Assembly (NCBI RefSeq): GCF_000003855.2 | Contig: NW_003101666.1 | Span: forward strand, 456,678-520,677 | DNA length: 64,000 nucleotides | Reading direction: 5' to 3' | Origin: Blastomyces gilchristii SLH14081 | Lineage: Eukaryota > Ascomycota > Eurotiomycetes > Onygenales > Ajellomycetaceae | Shown: positions 35,797 through 50,231 of the stretch, piece by piece | How the letters are laid out: each line of letters starts with the position of its first letter | Position numbering within the stretch: position 1 is the first letter of the stretch | The notes under the pieces: model-generated | What the model was told of the DNA's origin: nothing | What the model saw: the letters and a program-made list of their open reading frames with translations, nothing else | Database searches by the model: none | Program-made: the position numbers and the translations under genes

Positions 35797-38700
35797 CCTC
35801 ATAGACAGTAGATTTCAAACCCTTCACCATAGCGCGAAGCCACAGGAACATCACAACTTCCAATACCATACCGCTTGAATCGTTAGGACGAACATAAACG
35901 AACGTTCCAAGGAATAGAAAGTCCACAGAGCCCAAAATAACGACAGGAAAAACCTCAGCGCTTCCAACTTCCCGCGCTTTGTGAAATCTGAGCGTATCCT
36001 AGAGCGTGAAGTTGAGAAAATTTACTCAACTTGGAATACCAACATGAATGGATTTGATAAAATGAGATTTTCTCGACTCCCCTCTGATCCGCCAACATGT
36101 CCCTGCATTTGTTTTCCATGCAGTGGAATCTAGTCGTCATGGCGCTACGTTCACAGGATCGAAGATTCACATGTAATGTAGTGCAAATTCACTTGGCCCG
36201 TGTACGCATCAACACACCGCTTTTCATTTATCATGAACCCCGTGTCGTCTCAAGGCGATGGTATGGTATGCTCCGACACCCGGCGCAAACCTGTGTATCC
36301 TCCCTCCAACGTTTCCGTACCGACTACCCCGGAAAAAAGACCAGTACAGTACCCACCCGCGTTTAAACCTTAGCTACGATCCTTCCATATCGTTCCTCGT
36401 CAACGAGTATTCTGTATAGATATTTGCTGGCGCTTGAGCTACGTAACCAGAACGGGGCAATTATTTGCAGAGGTATATGTCGAGCACCAAAATTAGGGAA
36501 TCCCAACTTTTTTTTTTTTTTAAAAATGTTGATATTAAATTGCAATATTATTGAGTTTATTTGTATACCATGGTAAAATGTTAAACATCATACACTAGAA
36601 GTACCCCGGGTTGTTGAGCTGCACGCAACCAGGGTATGAGTTCATCATCATTGTACCGCTTCCGATTACCAGGAGAGCCTAGTTATTTATTTAAGAACCT
36701 AGGTTACTGAAAACAATTGATATTAGTTAACAGCAGTTAAAAGTTGTTGTTTACATTAAAGGCATGGACACCGCAAGCAGTATAAGATTTGTCAAAATAC
36801 AAGCACTGATTCAATATCAGCTTTCAGTTCTCTCTTTCATCTTTTCCATTTCCATTTTCATAGAATACTTTCAATCAGGGTAATTGTAAAAAGATGGAAA
36901 GTTTTGAAGTTAAATTAGCTGTGACAGACTAAGATTCTTCCTATCAGCGAACTAGAATGCTGGGTACAGTACAGAGTAACTAGTTATCATTGTTGTTGAG
37001 AAAGTCACTAAACAAAGGAACTAATTGCTTTTTTACACAATGGCCGGAACATCTTTGAACCTCCTCTTATCTACACAAGTAAGAAACTTTCCAACGTCAG
37101 GAGAAGGGCTAGCCCGTTTTATCTCCTAGAAGATGCACGGCCAAGCTCTTTCCGACGGGAAATGGACAACCGAGTGAGTTTCCCGAGGGGAATGAAAGTA
37201 AGTTTGTAGTTTATACTTCAAGTGGCCGGTTGACCTCATGCTGTACTGTACAGTGTAGAGAGAGGAGAGCACAAGTGAGTTGGGGGATGAGTGATATATT
37301 ACGCCCGAACAAAATTTCAGCTTGCACCCCTGAGAACAACAAAGACACCAATAATGGTCGGTCAAGGATCGAAATGAGAAAGCAGAACTCAACATCTCCG
37401 GAGAAGTCCATCTTTCTTCCTCCATAATATCAGCATGAATTTGCCTCCTTCGGTTGGGTGTGTGCTCGTATTTGTACAGTAACTACATGGTTCATTTTGG
37501 GTTTAGCCCTTGCACAGGACAGGACATCGTAAAACAAACCTAATTTCCCCGTGTTAACTTGAGCCTGTGAATCGTGATTGATCTCCAGGTCCACCCGCCT
37601 CCCTAAGCATGAGGTTCCCCGTCATTGATCAAGCCACCCTTTTTGTTCTCGAACAATCGGAGCTGTCAGCGATCGAAATTGAGGAAAAATGGAAAACCTC
37701 GTCGGTCGTTGGAGTTATATCAGCTTACCCCCCGCGGGTGCCGAACATAACCGCACCCTTGAACAGCAATAAATAATCATGTCAAGATAGCTAATTTGGC
37801 AGGTTTTGCCTTTCCTACTTTATTTTTAGTTTTGGGGTTAGAACGACGTATGGAAACGGGTGAGAAGATTCCATTGTGCAAAGAAAAAGAAAAGAAAAAC
37901 AGCACCCGCAGCCACATGTCACACAACACATGTAGTTAACTTATATAGTACTACTTGTATCTGGACGATCAGAAAATAGGAGAGGGGTTATTCAACGGTC
38001 ACTTGACCTGATTCGTTGCTTAGACCCATGGGAATGTATACATTCCGGTCGAAGGGAAAAAATACTTCGCCTATCGTGGGGATCACCACGAAAGCAGCGA
38101 ATCCTCAAAATTGGGGTGATGAAGGAAAAAATAAAACCAAAAGGAAATAAGTTAACTGGTCGATTATCAAAAAAGGAAAGGCTGAAAAGGAAAGAAATAA
38201 TTCATGCATGTTAGGTCCCAAATTTGTTTTTTTGCCTGGTCCTTTCATTTCATTAAGAGGTCCTCTCCACCGTTGATTGCTGCATAATTGCCCTTCACGG
38301 CATGTGCTCAGGGTCCAAGACAAGGACAAAAGAGGAGTTTCCACTATGTTGCTCCAATTAGAAGGATTGCATCTCCAACCCCCGGCTGGTCAGTTTTACC
38401 TGATTTTAGCGAGATAAAACAGCGTCGGACTCGGCCTGACTCTTGTTTCTTTTTGTCCGTCCGATTTTTGCTTCTCCATTGCTTCTTTCGCATTCGTTCT
38501 GTTTTTAACCTTTAGCAACGAGAAAGTATTCCTCGCTTAACAAAAGAGTCCATGCACTCGTGATGGAAACTTTCCCCATCGGTCTTCGTCTTCGTGATGT
38601 GAACGCACATCCTATTTTTCCCTGACCTCCCGTCGGGCATCAACAGCATGCATGCATCTCTCGTTCTTTAGTCTTGGGACTTTCCAAGGAACTAGTCAGT

Positions 38701-41700
38701 AAACCTGTCGTTCCGACTAGTATCGGGTGATTTTTCCATTAGCGTTTGTGGAGATGAACTTCATCCTTCATAGGAAGGGGTGGGTGGGCAAGAACAAAAA
38801 AAAAAAAGTTTAATAAGCGTCCTGAATCAATGTCCTCCGCATATCTTTGGGTGTGCACTGTATTCGAGTTATCAGCGTTCCTCATTGCTTCCCTCCAAGA
38901 ATTTGGATTGATAAAAAGCGAAGAAATGGTATCGGACCTTTTTGCTGGGTATCTGTTAGGGATTCTCGCAGCTGATGCTGGCCCTTGAGCTTTCCCATTG
39001 GAATTTCACCGCGCGAATTCTATTATTCCGCTTATTGGGTGGAGACTGTGGAGGTTGCCCCATCTCTCCAATTTGGTGCAGCTCCTGAGTCCTGACAGAC
39101 AGGAGGACGAGGCGAAGTGGGTTCATCGAGGGAGGGAGTGAGTGAGGGGCGGGGATTGCCGACTATAAGCAACCAATAGGAGTAGGGACAGGTATGCTGT
39201 ACCTTTCGAGCAGAGCTTATTATTTGTTAGCTCTGCGTGACATATTTTGATACATCATCGAAATCATGAAGAGCAGGACGCCGTTGGCATTAAAGAAACT
39301 GGCAGGCGCTGGAATTCTTGTGCCTGTCTGGGCGGAAAACGGCCACTAATGAATATTAGGCAGACTGGGAGAACAATAGGCATTATCTATGGCAAAACAA
39401 AAGCATTTTCTGGGGTGTAGAGATTTGAGCGCAGGGCAAGCAAGCCTATAGTATAGATGATATAATCTCATCTCGAAGCAAACGGCCGTACAGACAAGCA
39501 TTGTGCATCTTATAAGCTCAAGAGTGACGCCGATGCCTTTGCAAATTGCAAGGAGCGGACGAGCCCGGACTTGGCGCCCAGCCAGGTTGAGATAGGGAGA
39601 AGTTAGCGAGTCTAACCCATCTCCGGGGCTTAGCGTAGTCGAGACAGCAGAGATACATTGCAAGAAGAAGCACAACATGGGGTCCGCCTAATGCAGGATG
39701 TAGAGCTCATGATTCAAGAAGCCAGCTTATCACGGGGTATTATTATTGTTATCACTTTTGGTCGATGCTGACAGAATCTTGACCGATTTAAAGCAATCTA
39801 TTTTTGGCCATTCTCGTACATACGCAGTAATGTTTATCTTGGTTCAGGCCACATATTTTTGACTTTCGGCTCCTGGTTTCCTGGTTCGAAATGGCGCGCG
39901 TTGTTTTTCTTTTTCTCATTTCTTGCATCAGAGTTACTGCAGACGCCAACTTGGTCTTTCAGTAAGCTAGTCGCCACAAACTGCCGGAGAAATGGGCGAT
40001 GGGCGCGGGAAGGGTCCACCAAACCTCGGGGCAGCCACGAGCTAAGCCTGAATGAAGTCGTCTTCATTCAACCCGTCTTTTTTTGCAAGGGCGATACAGC
40101 ACAAATACCAGAGCAAAGTACAAGTACGGAGTAGTTACTCCGTAGTTACCGCTAAACGGATATGGGGGTATCCATCCCACCTGACTTTGGGCCCCTATCC
40201 TGAGCCGCAACAACTGGATGCTTTGATGAGGACGAATCATGAAATGTTGTTCCAAACATCGCGTCCATGGGTCCTTCGCATATGATTCCAGGAAGCAAGT
40301 AATCCGGGGATAATGAGAGTAATTTGTCGGGGTGTTTAAATCGTGCGGTCTTAGTGGGGTCCGTTAAGCCGTTTTAAGTGGTGCCAATCTGCCCCGGCGG
40401 TCGTAGGCTGTCAGCAAGCACTGGCTAGGATGAGACACATGGATGTCGCCATCAAGCATCGATTTGAATATCTGGTATCGAGATATCAGGCAATACACCG
40501 TAACAGCCGGGCGGAAAGATCATGACCTCCCTACGCAGTACAAAACTGCATGCATCCGTAAACACAGTTCCCCCCCACTGTTTGATCTGCGGAGTGTCAA
40601 CTGGGCTTTTCGCTTCGGTTGGAGGAGGCCGGAGCTTACATGCCTGGAAACTTCTCAACTGCCTCTAGCTGGATGGGCGGCGGAGCTAGCTGCTGCTGTG
40701 TATCAGGCTTCGTATCGCACTAAAGAGGCGCGCCTAGAGAGTGTGAGGTGAGGAGGGAGGGGCAAATACCTCCATATCCGTCGGATTTAATTCTTCTTCT
40801 TCTTCTTCTTATTATTATTATTGATTGGCACTTTCTGTTTCCTCTCTCTTCTTCCTAGTGTTGTTTGCTTCGCTATCTTCCCTCGGGGTCTTCTTCTGTA
40901 TAAAACATCAGCGTTAACCAATGGCTCAGGACGAGGTCAAAATCAGAAGAGCGACAGACCAAAGTCAATAATAATAATTATTGCATAACAGGTCTTCCCA
41001 GTCGTCAATTTAACTCCAGACTTACGCAGACTTACGCAGCGTATTCCTGTTTTCCCGGTGCTTGGATCCGCCGAGTTGGTCGGACACCCCCCGCGCTTTT
41101 TTTTTTTTTTTTTTCCCCACGCCGCCCACGCCGCCCACCAGCAAAGGAGCGATTCCCCCCAGCGATTTCCCCCAGCGATTTCCCCAGCGCATCCCCACAT
41201 ACAAACCAAAACCACAAACCTCATCACATCACCTTAAACCAACCAACCGCCTCACCCCAACCCTCTCACCTCGCCATTATTATTAATTATTATTGCTTCG
41301 TTTCTCCCGCAGCATTCTCCTCACCTCTTTCCCCCCCCACACCCCCCTTACTACCGACACTCCTCGACCCTCCTCGACTCTCAGAGGAGAATTATCAAGT
41401 TGTCAAGTTGCTTGACAAGACTCGGGTTCTTGGAGACGACGCTCCCCCTGGCAAGAGGAAGAAATATCTTCGTTCCGCGCCTCTAGGCCGCTTCAAAACT
41501 TTGCTCGTCCTCTCCGACTCGCTCCACTCTCGCTTTCGCTTGGGTATCTTTTCTGTGGCATTTTACGCCCATTCCACCCTCAGCATATTCACTGTGGCTG
41601 CAGGTTTGATTTCTCGACTCCTGCAGTTACCAGATAGATAACATCGTTGGATTTGCCCGTCGCTGTTTTGCGACTTCCGTACCGCCTTATCTATCTATCT

Positions 41701-41720
41701 CTTCCACCTCCTCCCCAATA
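35797..41720. other. Long intergenic region and probable ron1 leader
   Basis: About 5.9 kb without a recognisable gene. It holds an inverted TACGGAGTA/TACTCCGTA pair (40125-40144), (TTC)n then (TTA)n near 40793-40822, and a three-fold 13-bp AGCGATTTCCCCC repeat (41148-41185). The last few hundred bases are C/T-rich, as in long 5' leaders of fungal regulators. Confidence 0.5.
41148..41185 (+). repeat. 13-bp tandem repeat AGCGATTTCCCCC x3
   Basis: Units begin at 41148, 41161 and 41174, with one or two base differences. The array lies about 540 bp upstream of the ron1 start codon. Confidence 0.7.
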
Positions 41721-43551
41721 ATGGAGAGTTTCGACACCATGACCGCCATTCCATACCTAGGCAGCCCGCTGTCTATGGCCAATATGCAAAATACCGACTA
41801 TCTCAATGCCATGCCTTCACTAGATATTCCAGACTCCCATTCAACTTATGACCATGAGACATTTGTTAGGTATTGTCTGTCCCGTTTACAGTATCCCTAT
41901 CTCCCATCCCTGCTTGCGCCTTTGACTAACCAGTCCGTACTTGCATAGCGGTGACGACATTGGCTTTGCGCAACCTCAACTTCCAGCTCACTCTATACGG
42001 CGCTTCTCTAATACTCACTTCGACGACCCTTTCCCAGAAATGATGCCCCCCTTCGAAACCCTCCCGTCCGACCAGCAACTTCAACAAGACTCCTCCATCG
42101 ACCATAACCATAAGCTGCTCAGCTTTTCTATACCCATGTACAATTTTACTTTGCTAGATTACTCACTACGGCGAACTTCCATATCAATGGCTGCCCAGCT
42201 TCATGGCATGTTTTTCCTTGCGGAATCGCCGTGGACGACTTCACCAACGACCAAACCAAGTGGACCGCCCCCGATGGCGGAATTAACTTGCTACAGACGA
42301 AATCTTTTCCAAATCACAGGCTCAGTGACACTACCACGTACAATGAGATATATCATGACGGAGCAGGGCGATCGCATCCCCATCCTTGCGCAGGAGCTCA
42401 GAGTCTCGGCGACTGAATCAGTGGAGGGTAATCCCGTGAAGATTATTTCCGTTCCCTGGAAAACACCTGCTGCCAACGCTACAGGTCAACCAGAGGACAA
42501 GACGGAAAAGGAACCCCCTTCAATTCCTTTGGATATCATGGCAGGTCAGGATATCGATTCGGATTATGCCACTTTCTCGATTGCGTGGAAACGGCTGCAG
42601 TTTCGCATCGCTACAGCGAATAATGGCCGGCGGAAGGAATTACAACAACACTTTGTCGTGAGATTGAAGATTGTCGCAACATTGTCAACAGGCGATAAAA
42701 TTTCAATCTGTGAGGCGCATTCTGGACCTGTGATCGTGCGCGGTCGTAGCCCAAGGAATTTCCAGTCGCGAAAGGATCTTCCTCTTAGCGGGAGTGCTGC
42801 ATCCTCACGAAAACATGCCCAGGCAAACGCCAACCGGGCGTCGACAAGCGAGGCCTCTGGAACAGCAACAAAACGGAGCAAATCTCCTCAGGATCAAGAC
42901 GCCAAGAAACAGCAACTCCCATCATCATCATATCCGGAATGGACGCAGGCCTCAAGTGGCCCTTCCGCTCCTCTCCCCACATCCACTTTTACCAACTCCA
43001 GTGTAAACGATGCAGCGAATTCTTATGCGAACTCCAGTCCAGAGGTATCTCAACATCGTGAAAAAAGACGGCGAATCAGTGCCACGGCACGTCCCATCAG
43101 CCTTTCATTCATTGATGAGGGGTCAAGCCCAGGAAATTCTGTGGGGGATTCAAATGGCACACCCCCCGTCATGCCAATGGCTACAAACGTAAACAACCAT
43201 AGACAGCGGGACAGTGACGGGTCACCTTCAGGGAAGCTGCAGAAGATTTCCACAGCGCCACCAAATCGTCAACCTCTAGCCCACAACAATCACAATTCCT
43301 CAGGCAATATGCCCACTCTAAACCAAACGCAGCACCAACATCAGCTGCCCCTCCTAGCATCACAGATACTCAATCCCAATGAAACTGCAGATTTTCTCTA
43401 CGAGTACTTCCCGCTCGGTTTGGATGACTGGCAAGCCCCTGTTGATGCAGTTTATCGACCTCACGTTGTCCATCATACCCACTTACCGGATGACCCCAAG
43501 GCGATCGCCGCAAGGAGTCGGAGTAGGACATATTTCGTCGAGGGGAGCTAA
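41721..43551 (+). CDS. ron1: Ndt80-fold transcription factor, Ron1-like regulator of GlcNAc genes
   Basis: Ron1 belongs to the p53-like Ndt80 family (with Vib1/XprG and Ndt80) and activates GlcNAc catabolism in filamentous fungi. Exon 1 is 41721-41869; the 79-bp intron 41870-41948 (GTATTG..TAG) splits a Ser codon; exon 2 is 41949-43551. The product is 583 aa. The DNA-binding domain covers roughly residues 100-350: LLSFSIPMYNFTLLDYSL, AAQLHGMFFLAESPW, ELTCYRRNLFQITGSV, ATANNGRRKELQQHFVVRL and GPVIVRGRSPRNFQSRKD. A Ser/Asn/Gln-rich low-complexity linker follows (~360-520), with basic REKRRR inside. A conserved tail DFLYEYFPLGLDDWQAPVDAVYRPHVVHH ends the protein. It lies between the Ngs1-like and kinase genes of the same pathway. 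The Ron1 rather than Vib1 assignment relies on this context as well as sequence. Confidence 0.88.
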
Positions 43552-46500
43552 AGCATACATAGCTACATACGCCGCCTTTCCATAGACGCCTTTTTTATTG
43601 GGATCCACGAGCACGTTTGATATAGCTCCCATCATTCTATCTGTTTCACTTTCCCTGGTTAGGATCTTCTCATGAAGTTTGTTAAACTGCCGTTCACACT
43701 TTCTGTTTTGGGGGCGATGAAAATCTCTTTCTTTTCTTTTTTCCTTTCTTCCCCCTCTCTTCATGAATTGGATATGGGCGGGAAAAAGTATTTTTGGGAA
43801 ATTAAGGGAGCCCTTTTTTTTGTTAGGGGGCTTGTTTTCTTTCTTGCTGTAACCTTTTTTTCTTCTTCTTGGATACCTATATGTTGTTTTCTTATAATGT
43901 TCACCCCTCCCTTCGAAATTTTGTCTTATATCTACTCTTTTCCTCTCCCTTTTTGACTTTGCTCTTTTGAATGCGCCCCCTTCCTATATATCCGACCGAT
44001 TTCGACATTGAACCTCCTCGAATTTTTATACCTAACTGGATTCGTTAGGCAGGCACCCCCATTTCAGTTGTATATACGTACACATATAACCACAATACCT
44101 TACATACACTGGTTCTTAAACCTAACAGTTCAGGCCTTTTTCAGCCCCTCAAGCCACCAGCGTCTTATGCCAGACCTGGGCGAAATAAGCTTCGGGTGGA
44201 ATGGATTTCTGTCCCCATTCTCGTTTGCATGTAAAGCGAAATCCCTGTTTAAGCACAGCGTGGCAAGGGAATCCCTCCAAATCTCCACCCCCCCCCCCCT
44301 CCTCGCTTATCAGCTTATAGAGATTGTATGTATTATTACTAGCAGGCGCAAAGGGCCGATATTCTCACCCCAGAAAAAGGAAGCAAGCAGGCAGAGCTGG
44401 AAACCTCTTCCCAAATATTTCCGGCTGAAATCGAACCAATCAAAACACCAAACCCACTTTCTCTGACTTTAGTTTTCTGGATCTTGGTTCTGAAGATAAC
44501 TCAAAAATGATAAAGCAAATCCGAGGATCGACGCCGACGCAATCATCATCATTATTATTACCTAGGTACAGTGCCTGAACCGACCCAGACCCAGTCGTAG
44601 CCTGTGTCCCACGGACATCCACGCTGTTAAATCCATGGATGAGGAGTACCTGGATGTAGGCTATCTCGGATCCCGCGTATCAACATCCGATTTTCCTTGT
44701 CAGACGGAGCAGGGCGCGGAAATCGAGATTTCATCAAATTAACCTTAATCTTCCAACTAGCGAGCCTTTTTGACTTTTCCCTAGAAAAAGATTCCTAACC
44801 TGCCACGTGGGAGGAGGGGAGGAGCTGTGGATAGCATGAGCCAGACATGCTATGCTGTAAGTGGGACTACTTTCTGCAGAATGAATTCTACGTAAAGGGG
44901 CCAAACATTTATCTCCCCTCATCCATAAATAGGATATAAATATCCAGCAATTTCAAGCGAGCCAACCTCCAACCACATGTCCGCAGATATGTCCGAAGAA
45001 GAAGAAGGTCAGTTAAGTGGGGGCCTCAGTTGCTTGCGTCAGTCAGAGTTTTGATTCCAACGGGGCGTTGTGCAGAGAATGTTCTAATCACCTTCCATTC
45101 TGGAAGCCGTTGGAAAGGGGATTTTTTTTGCAAAAAAGAAAAGCAAAAAGGAAAAAAGGAAAAAAAGAAAAGAAACTTTCCAGCAAAAACCAGGCGCTAT
45201 CGCTACGAAACAACCTTTTCAAAACGCGCCCCCCTTCAGCGTCTAAGTTCAGCAACTAAGTTAGGCTTCGCGGCGGGATTTTTTTTTCCGTCTTCCCCTG
45301 GACGATGCTGTTGATATTCTTGCTCAGTGCATCTTACCAAGGCGCCTGATGTCGCGGGAATTGGGAGTGGCGCGGAGAGGGTCCCTATACACCTTCACCT
45401 CTGCCCATCATGCCCAACTATCCCCCATGGTACGTGGCAAAGTTGCTAGTTTATGGCAAGTTTTCCGAAAAGCTCCGCTCACCCTTCAAACTTGTTATGC
45501 GATACCTCCCGGAGAACTCAGCCGGGGAGACCTTGTGTGGAAAAAAGAAGCCCTTGATCTAGCGGAGATTGCTAACTCATTTAAACAGGGACATTAAAAG
45601 AGAAAGTAAAAGAGTAGTTCAAAAGAAGTCAGAAAAACAAATAAAAACTTTTATGCTCGGCCTCCTTTTCTTGTTCCTCCCCTTCCTCAATAATATGTCA
45701 GCTTTGAAAACCACAATGACCCCTCTGAATATTCATTCTCAGGAGAATGAAAACGGCGGAACGAAACAGATGCCTGAAAATCTTTTGGTCAGGGATTGAG
45801 ATTTTTCATACCCGGCGAATTTCAAGCTCACCATTTTCAGAAAAAGCCTTGACCAATACGCCGTCATGTTTGTTTGAAAATTTAGCCAGGAATTGAGAAG
45901 CACCATGAAAATCAGATAAACAGGATGTATGAAAACTCCTGTGCCTCACGAGCAAGGTTCTAAAGCATCTGGGTGAGGGTAAGGAGACTGACGATGCACA
46001 ACGGTTTAAATATGATATTCTATACTCAGCTGTGATTTCTAGTTTTGACTAGGGAACATACGGCTCTAAATCAGCTACTCCGTATAGAGAGAAGATTTGA
46101 TACTTTTCAGCTCACAGGTATTTTGATATCTGAACCACACCATCTTATATACTTGCATTAACGAAATTCCCGTTCTAATTTCCGGCGAAGGGGAAGGACA
46201 AACTGAAAGTCAAAGGGATTGAATTCGTACAGTACTGATGATCGATCAATCCCATCACAGAACCGACCCGTCGGTGTATCCTACCTACCTACCCATTAGG
46301 AGATCATACCCGGATGCTCTGAAAGAAGAACAGAATCACTCAACCCACACAGGGAGATCCCACACAAATGTTTAGAATAGCAACCCACCCTTCATGCAGA
46401 TGGTTGGGAAACCCCAACCACAGTCTTCCAACCACCTGGAGGAGAGCTGCCAGATTCGAGCCACCAAGCTCGCCCCGGACCAAAAGGGAGGGGGGCTGGC

Positions 46501-49427
46501 GCAGAAGATTGGCCGACCAGGTCATGTCGCAATACAATACACACACACTCCTTGAGCACGAGAGATGCCCTTAGCCAATTGCATGATATGCCATGTTATG
46601 GATCTCTGATGAATGACGCGCAAAAAACAGGCTGGATGTTATCTCCCATCCCAAGGGATTAAGGAGTTTTATTGGAGAAATATGATTCCGTCCTCTGGAG
46701 AGCCCTAAGAAAAATATATATATAAATATCGCTTTGTGCTCTTGATATCTGTGGCTTTGCCCAATATCCACTCGGCACAACTTCATGGGAATAGACATCG
46801 AGACAACCCATCACACCCCGCACTTCCACAGCTCTCACCAGCTAGATTTGGCCATAATTGTGTGATACATGGCTATTTTGAGCAAAGATGTAAGAACTCC
46901 AGTTTGATGATTGGAACGCCAGAATGGCCCATATTAATCTTCCAGCGAAATGTTGTTGAGGGGGTGAGGGGAAAGGAGATGTTTGTCAAACCAAAAGCCG
47001 TTGCGCAGAGGACACTCACACTTTCCTCTCTTCAAGATGGGAGTCCCATCTCCGCATAGATTTTATACGAATCCATCCCATTCCATATATTGAAGATGGA
47101 AAGGCATGAATGATAGCTTAGAAACTGGCGGGGAAACCGGAAAAGCCGACACAAAGCTCAGAGATAAAAATAAGCAGTGGGGGTGAATGTTACCCCATGC
47201 TCAACATCTGACTCTGTCAGATCTCTTAATGCAATCCGCGCTCATAGGAAATCTTTGAAATAGAAACTTTCTATCCAAAAGTTCGCAAGACGCTGTCAAC
47301 CGAGTTCGACAATTTTACAACGAAGAATGCATAGTGGCCCAAGGCGAATCAGATCACCTGAATGAGACGTGTGAAGCGCCAAAGGGCGCTGAAGATTCTC
47401 AGAGAAACCAACATTATCTGAAACCTAAGACAGCAGGGCCGGCCGTCTACATAACACTATCGCGATGAGATCGACAGACAGATAGACAGACAGATATATT
47501 GGGCTCTTAAATGCTGAAAGAGGAAATGTTACCGATTATCTCCTCCCTATCTCCTTACGTACGTGTCAATGTGCGAAAACAGCGCACCATCACTCTCAGC
47601 TAAATCATCCCATCTGGGCACGATCTATAAAAAACAACTTACCATAGAGCAACCATCACATAGAAGGCCCGCATCTCATATCAACCCCGCCCCGCCAACA
47701 ACTCTAGCCTCAAACCTCTCAAGTTGAAAAATTTGCGCGCGATGATCGGCCCCTCAATTTCCACCCCGTCAGTCCCGTGAGAGCAACATACAAGGAATCC
47801 TGCTGCGGCTAAGAGGCGGATATCCAATTGTGGTGTCAGCGCGTAGGGAGTTGACAGTATCCGCGCATCGCATGCATTTGCTGGAATGACATGCAGATGC
47901 AACGCTGCTGAATAGCTACAGCGTGGTTATGAGTTGTTGAGTTTTGAATGGGATGCGGTGTTGAATATGTAAGAGAGTCCGGAAATGGAAAAAGGGGTAG
48001 GTAGGTAGGTAGCCATTATCTGTTTCCAGGGCGTTTTCTGGTTTGTTCACTGGCATATGTATGTGTGTATGTATATAGTTAGCTAAACCGCGGGCGTGGG
48101 GCGAAGGAACAGCGTCTCTTTTCGTAGAATACAAAGCACATGCTAGCGTATAGTTAGTTAAGAACATCCATTTTCAATTCATGTCCCGTTATTTCTGCCA
48201 ACATCATCCCCTAGAGGTTGTTAGCAAGCATACCTCCGAAGAAACAAACCAAGATATGGAACGATAGCCCATCGAAAGAAAAGCTACCATCGTCGTACAA
48301 ACATAACCAGCCACCTTCAAACCCTCGATTTTGGACCTGAAAAGGCCATGTGCGACCTAGCTACTAACCATATCATAATATATTTACTTCACCGGGCAGA
48401 CAAACACCACCACGGGGGAGGAAGGGAGAAAGGGAGGAAGGGGGGAGGCACGATATCGATCAGCATTGTCATCAACGCCAGACACGCACGCGTCAATTCT
48501 GTGACTTCCTGCTAGCAAGACGAAAGACCATGAACGCACCCGACTCTTTTGAACCCCTACGCTTCCCAGACGGGTGGGACTGAGGTATCACATCAGCTCT
48601 CGGGCAAAGAGTAGGTAGGTATAGCGGTCGTATGAGAGCTTCCACGAACCCAAGGGGCAAAAAAATCTCCCGCCCCATCGCCATCAGTGACGGCCATCCA
48701 AATCCCGACCTCGATCTCAAGATGTCATTGTTAACAACAAAAACGCCTAGAATCTGTCTGTCTCTTCCCTGACAGAGGTCCTCTTGAAAACCGCCTCAGC
48801 TGAACTGGCCATGACCAACCTGCACAGCAGCAGAAGATAGGCATTGAATTTGTTTTTGTAGTAAATTGCGGAGCCCTGGTCCATATATTCCAGACATATA
48901 TAATCAGGAATCTGATCTTTTTTAAGATTGATGAACCACTAATAAAATCTTCTTTTATTCGTTTCTCTTCTAATTTCTTTTGCTGTAGGTATCAAAAAGT
49001 CCTCAAATCACTGGGATATAATATCCGCCATTTATTTAAAAGGAGAAGCAAGAACGAAACTGGCAAAAATATGAGAAGTTGAGATCACTGATAGAATACA
49101 GCATGACCTGGCTTTATGTGATGGTGTTGAATCACCATGGGCCAAACAACATCAAAGCAGAGAAAGAATTTTGTGGGGCCTTTTGACTCCATAGGGATCG
49201 GGATTGTCCCGATATGCTAGACATATATATATAGATATAGATATATGTATATTTATATACGCATACGTTATATTGAAGTGTGCGTATAACCATCAACAGA
49301 CGTTATGCGGCAGCTCTATCATGAGGAGCTGCGCGTTTGTGTGAAATTATTAAAGGGAGGACGATGGACCCTCATCAAAAGAGATATCAAATGTCGTGAT
49401 GTTGTTCATAAACACATCTGTTCGGAG

Positions 49428-49485
<58 letters not shown>

Positions 49486-50231
49486 CATCGTGCAACATGC
49501 TCCCTTCAAAGCTTGGCATAGAAATGCGCCTTCTGGCCATCCTGGTTTGGACCCCCTTTACCCCAGAAAATGAAATTCTCTCCCTAGGTAGGTACGGTAC
49601 GGGTGGGTTGCAGGTGGGACTCTTACTCCGTGGGGTAACTAAAGATTCAGGCATACGCGCCCCTTGACGGTAGTTAAACCCTTTCCAGCAAAGCTCGGGC
49701 CTTGGCAATTTTAATTGCAGCTTTGGGAGGGAGCAAACGAAACAGACAGAGAGTTATCAAACATTTTCTATTTTTATTCTCAATCTTCCATCTTCCTGTC
49801 CAGTCGGGAAGTCCATAAATGAAGTGAATAACCATGTTTCCCCCCTTTGCCGTTTGTTGTTAGCCGGGAGTTACGTTTCACAGGGGAACAAAAGAGGCTC
49901 CCTGCAGAGCCCCTTATAGATCCCTCTTGTCGAGCAGCCTGTTGGTCATCATGTATGTATTATTGAAATGAACGAACTGCTGCCAGGCCAGATTGTCCCT
50001 TTCACGTGTGATATCCAGCCTCGGTTGTTACTCATTCTCGACATTATGCCATACGCTCTTGGCCGTCAACGCCGCTTCGTTGAACTCGCGCAAATAAGGT
50101 AACGTCGGTAAAAACATGGCTTGAGGTTGCAAAGAAATTCATTTCTCCCTGAAAGCCAAATTGGGACACGGCAAGGGAGTGAAAAACTTGAGGTCATTCG
50201 TGCTCCTTCCCCGCCAACGCGGTGTTGTTTT
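43552..50231. other. Long intergenic region, no recognised gene
   Basis: Only short open frames without domains are seen. The region includes C/T-rich tracts, a TACTCCGTA motif (46076), and A35 followed by (GA)n at 49428-49485. Confidence 0.5.
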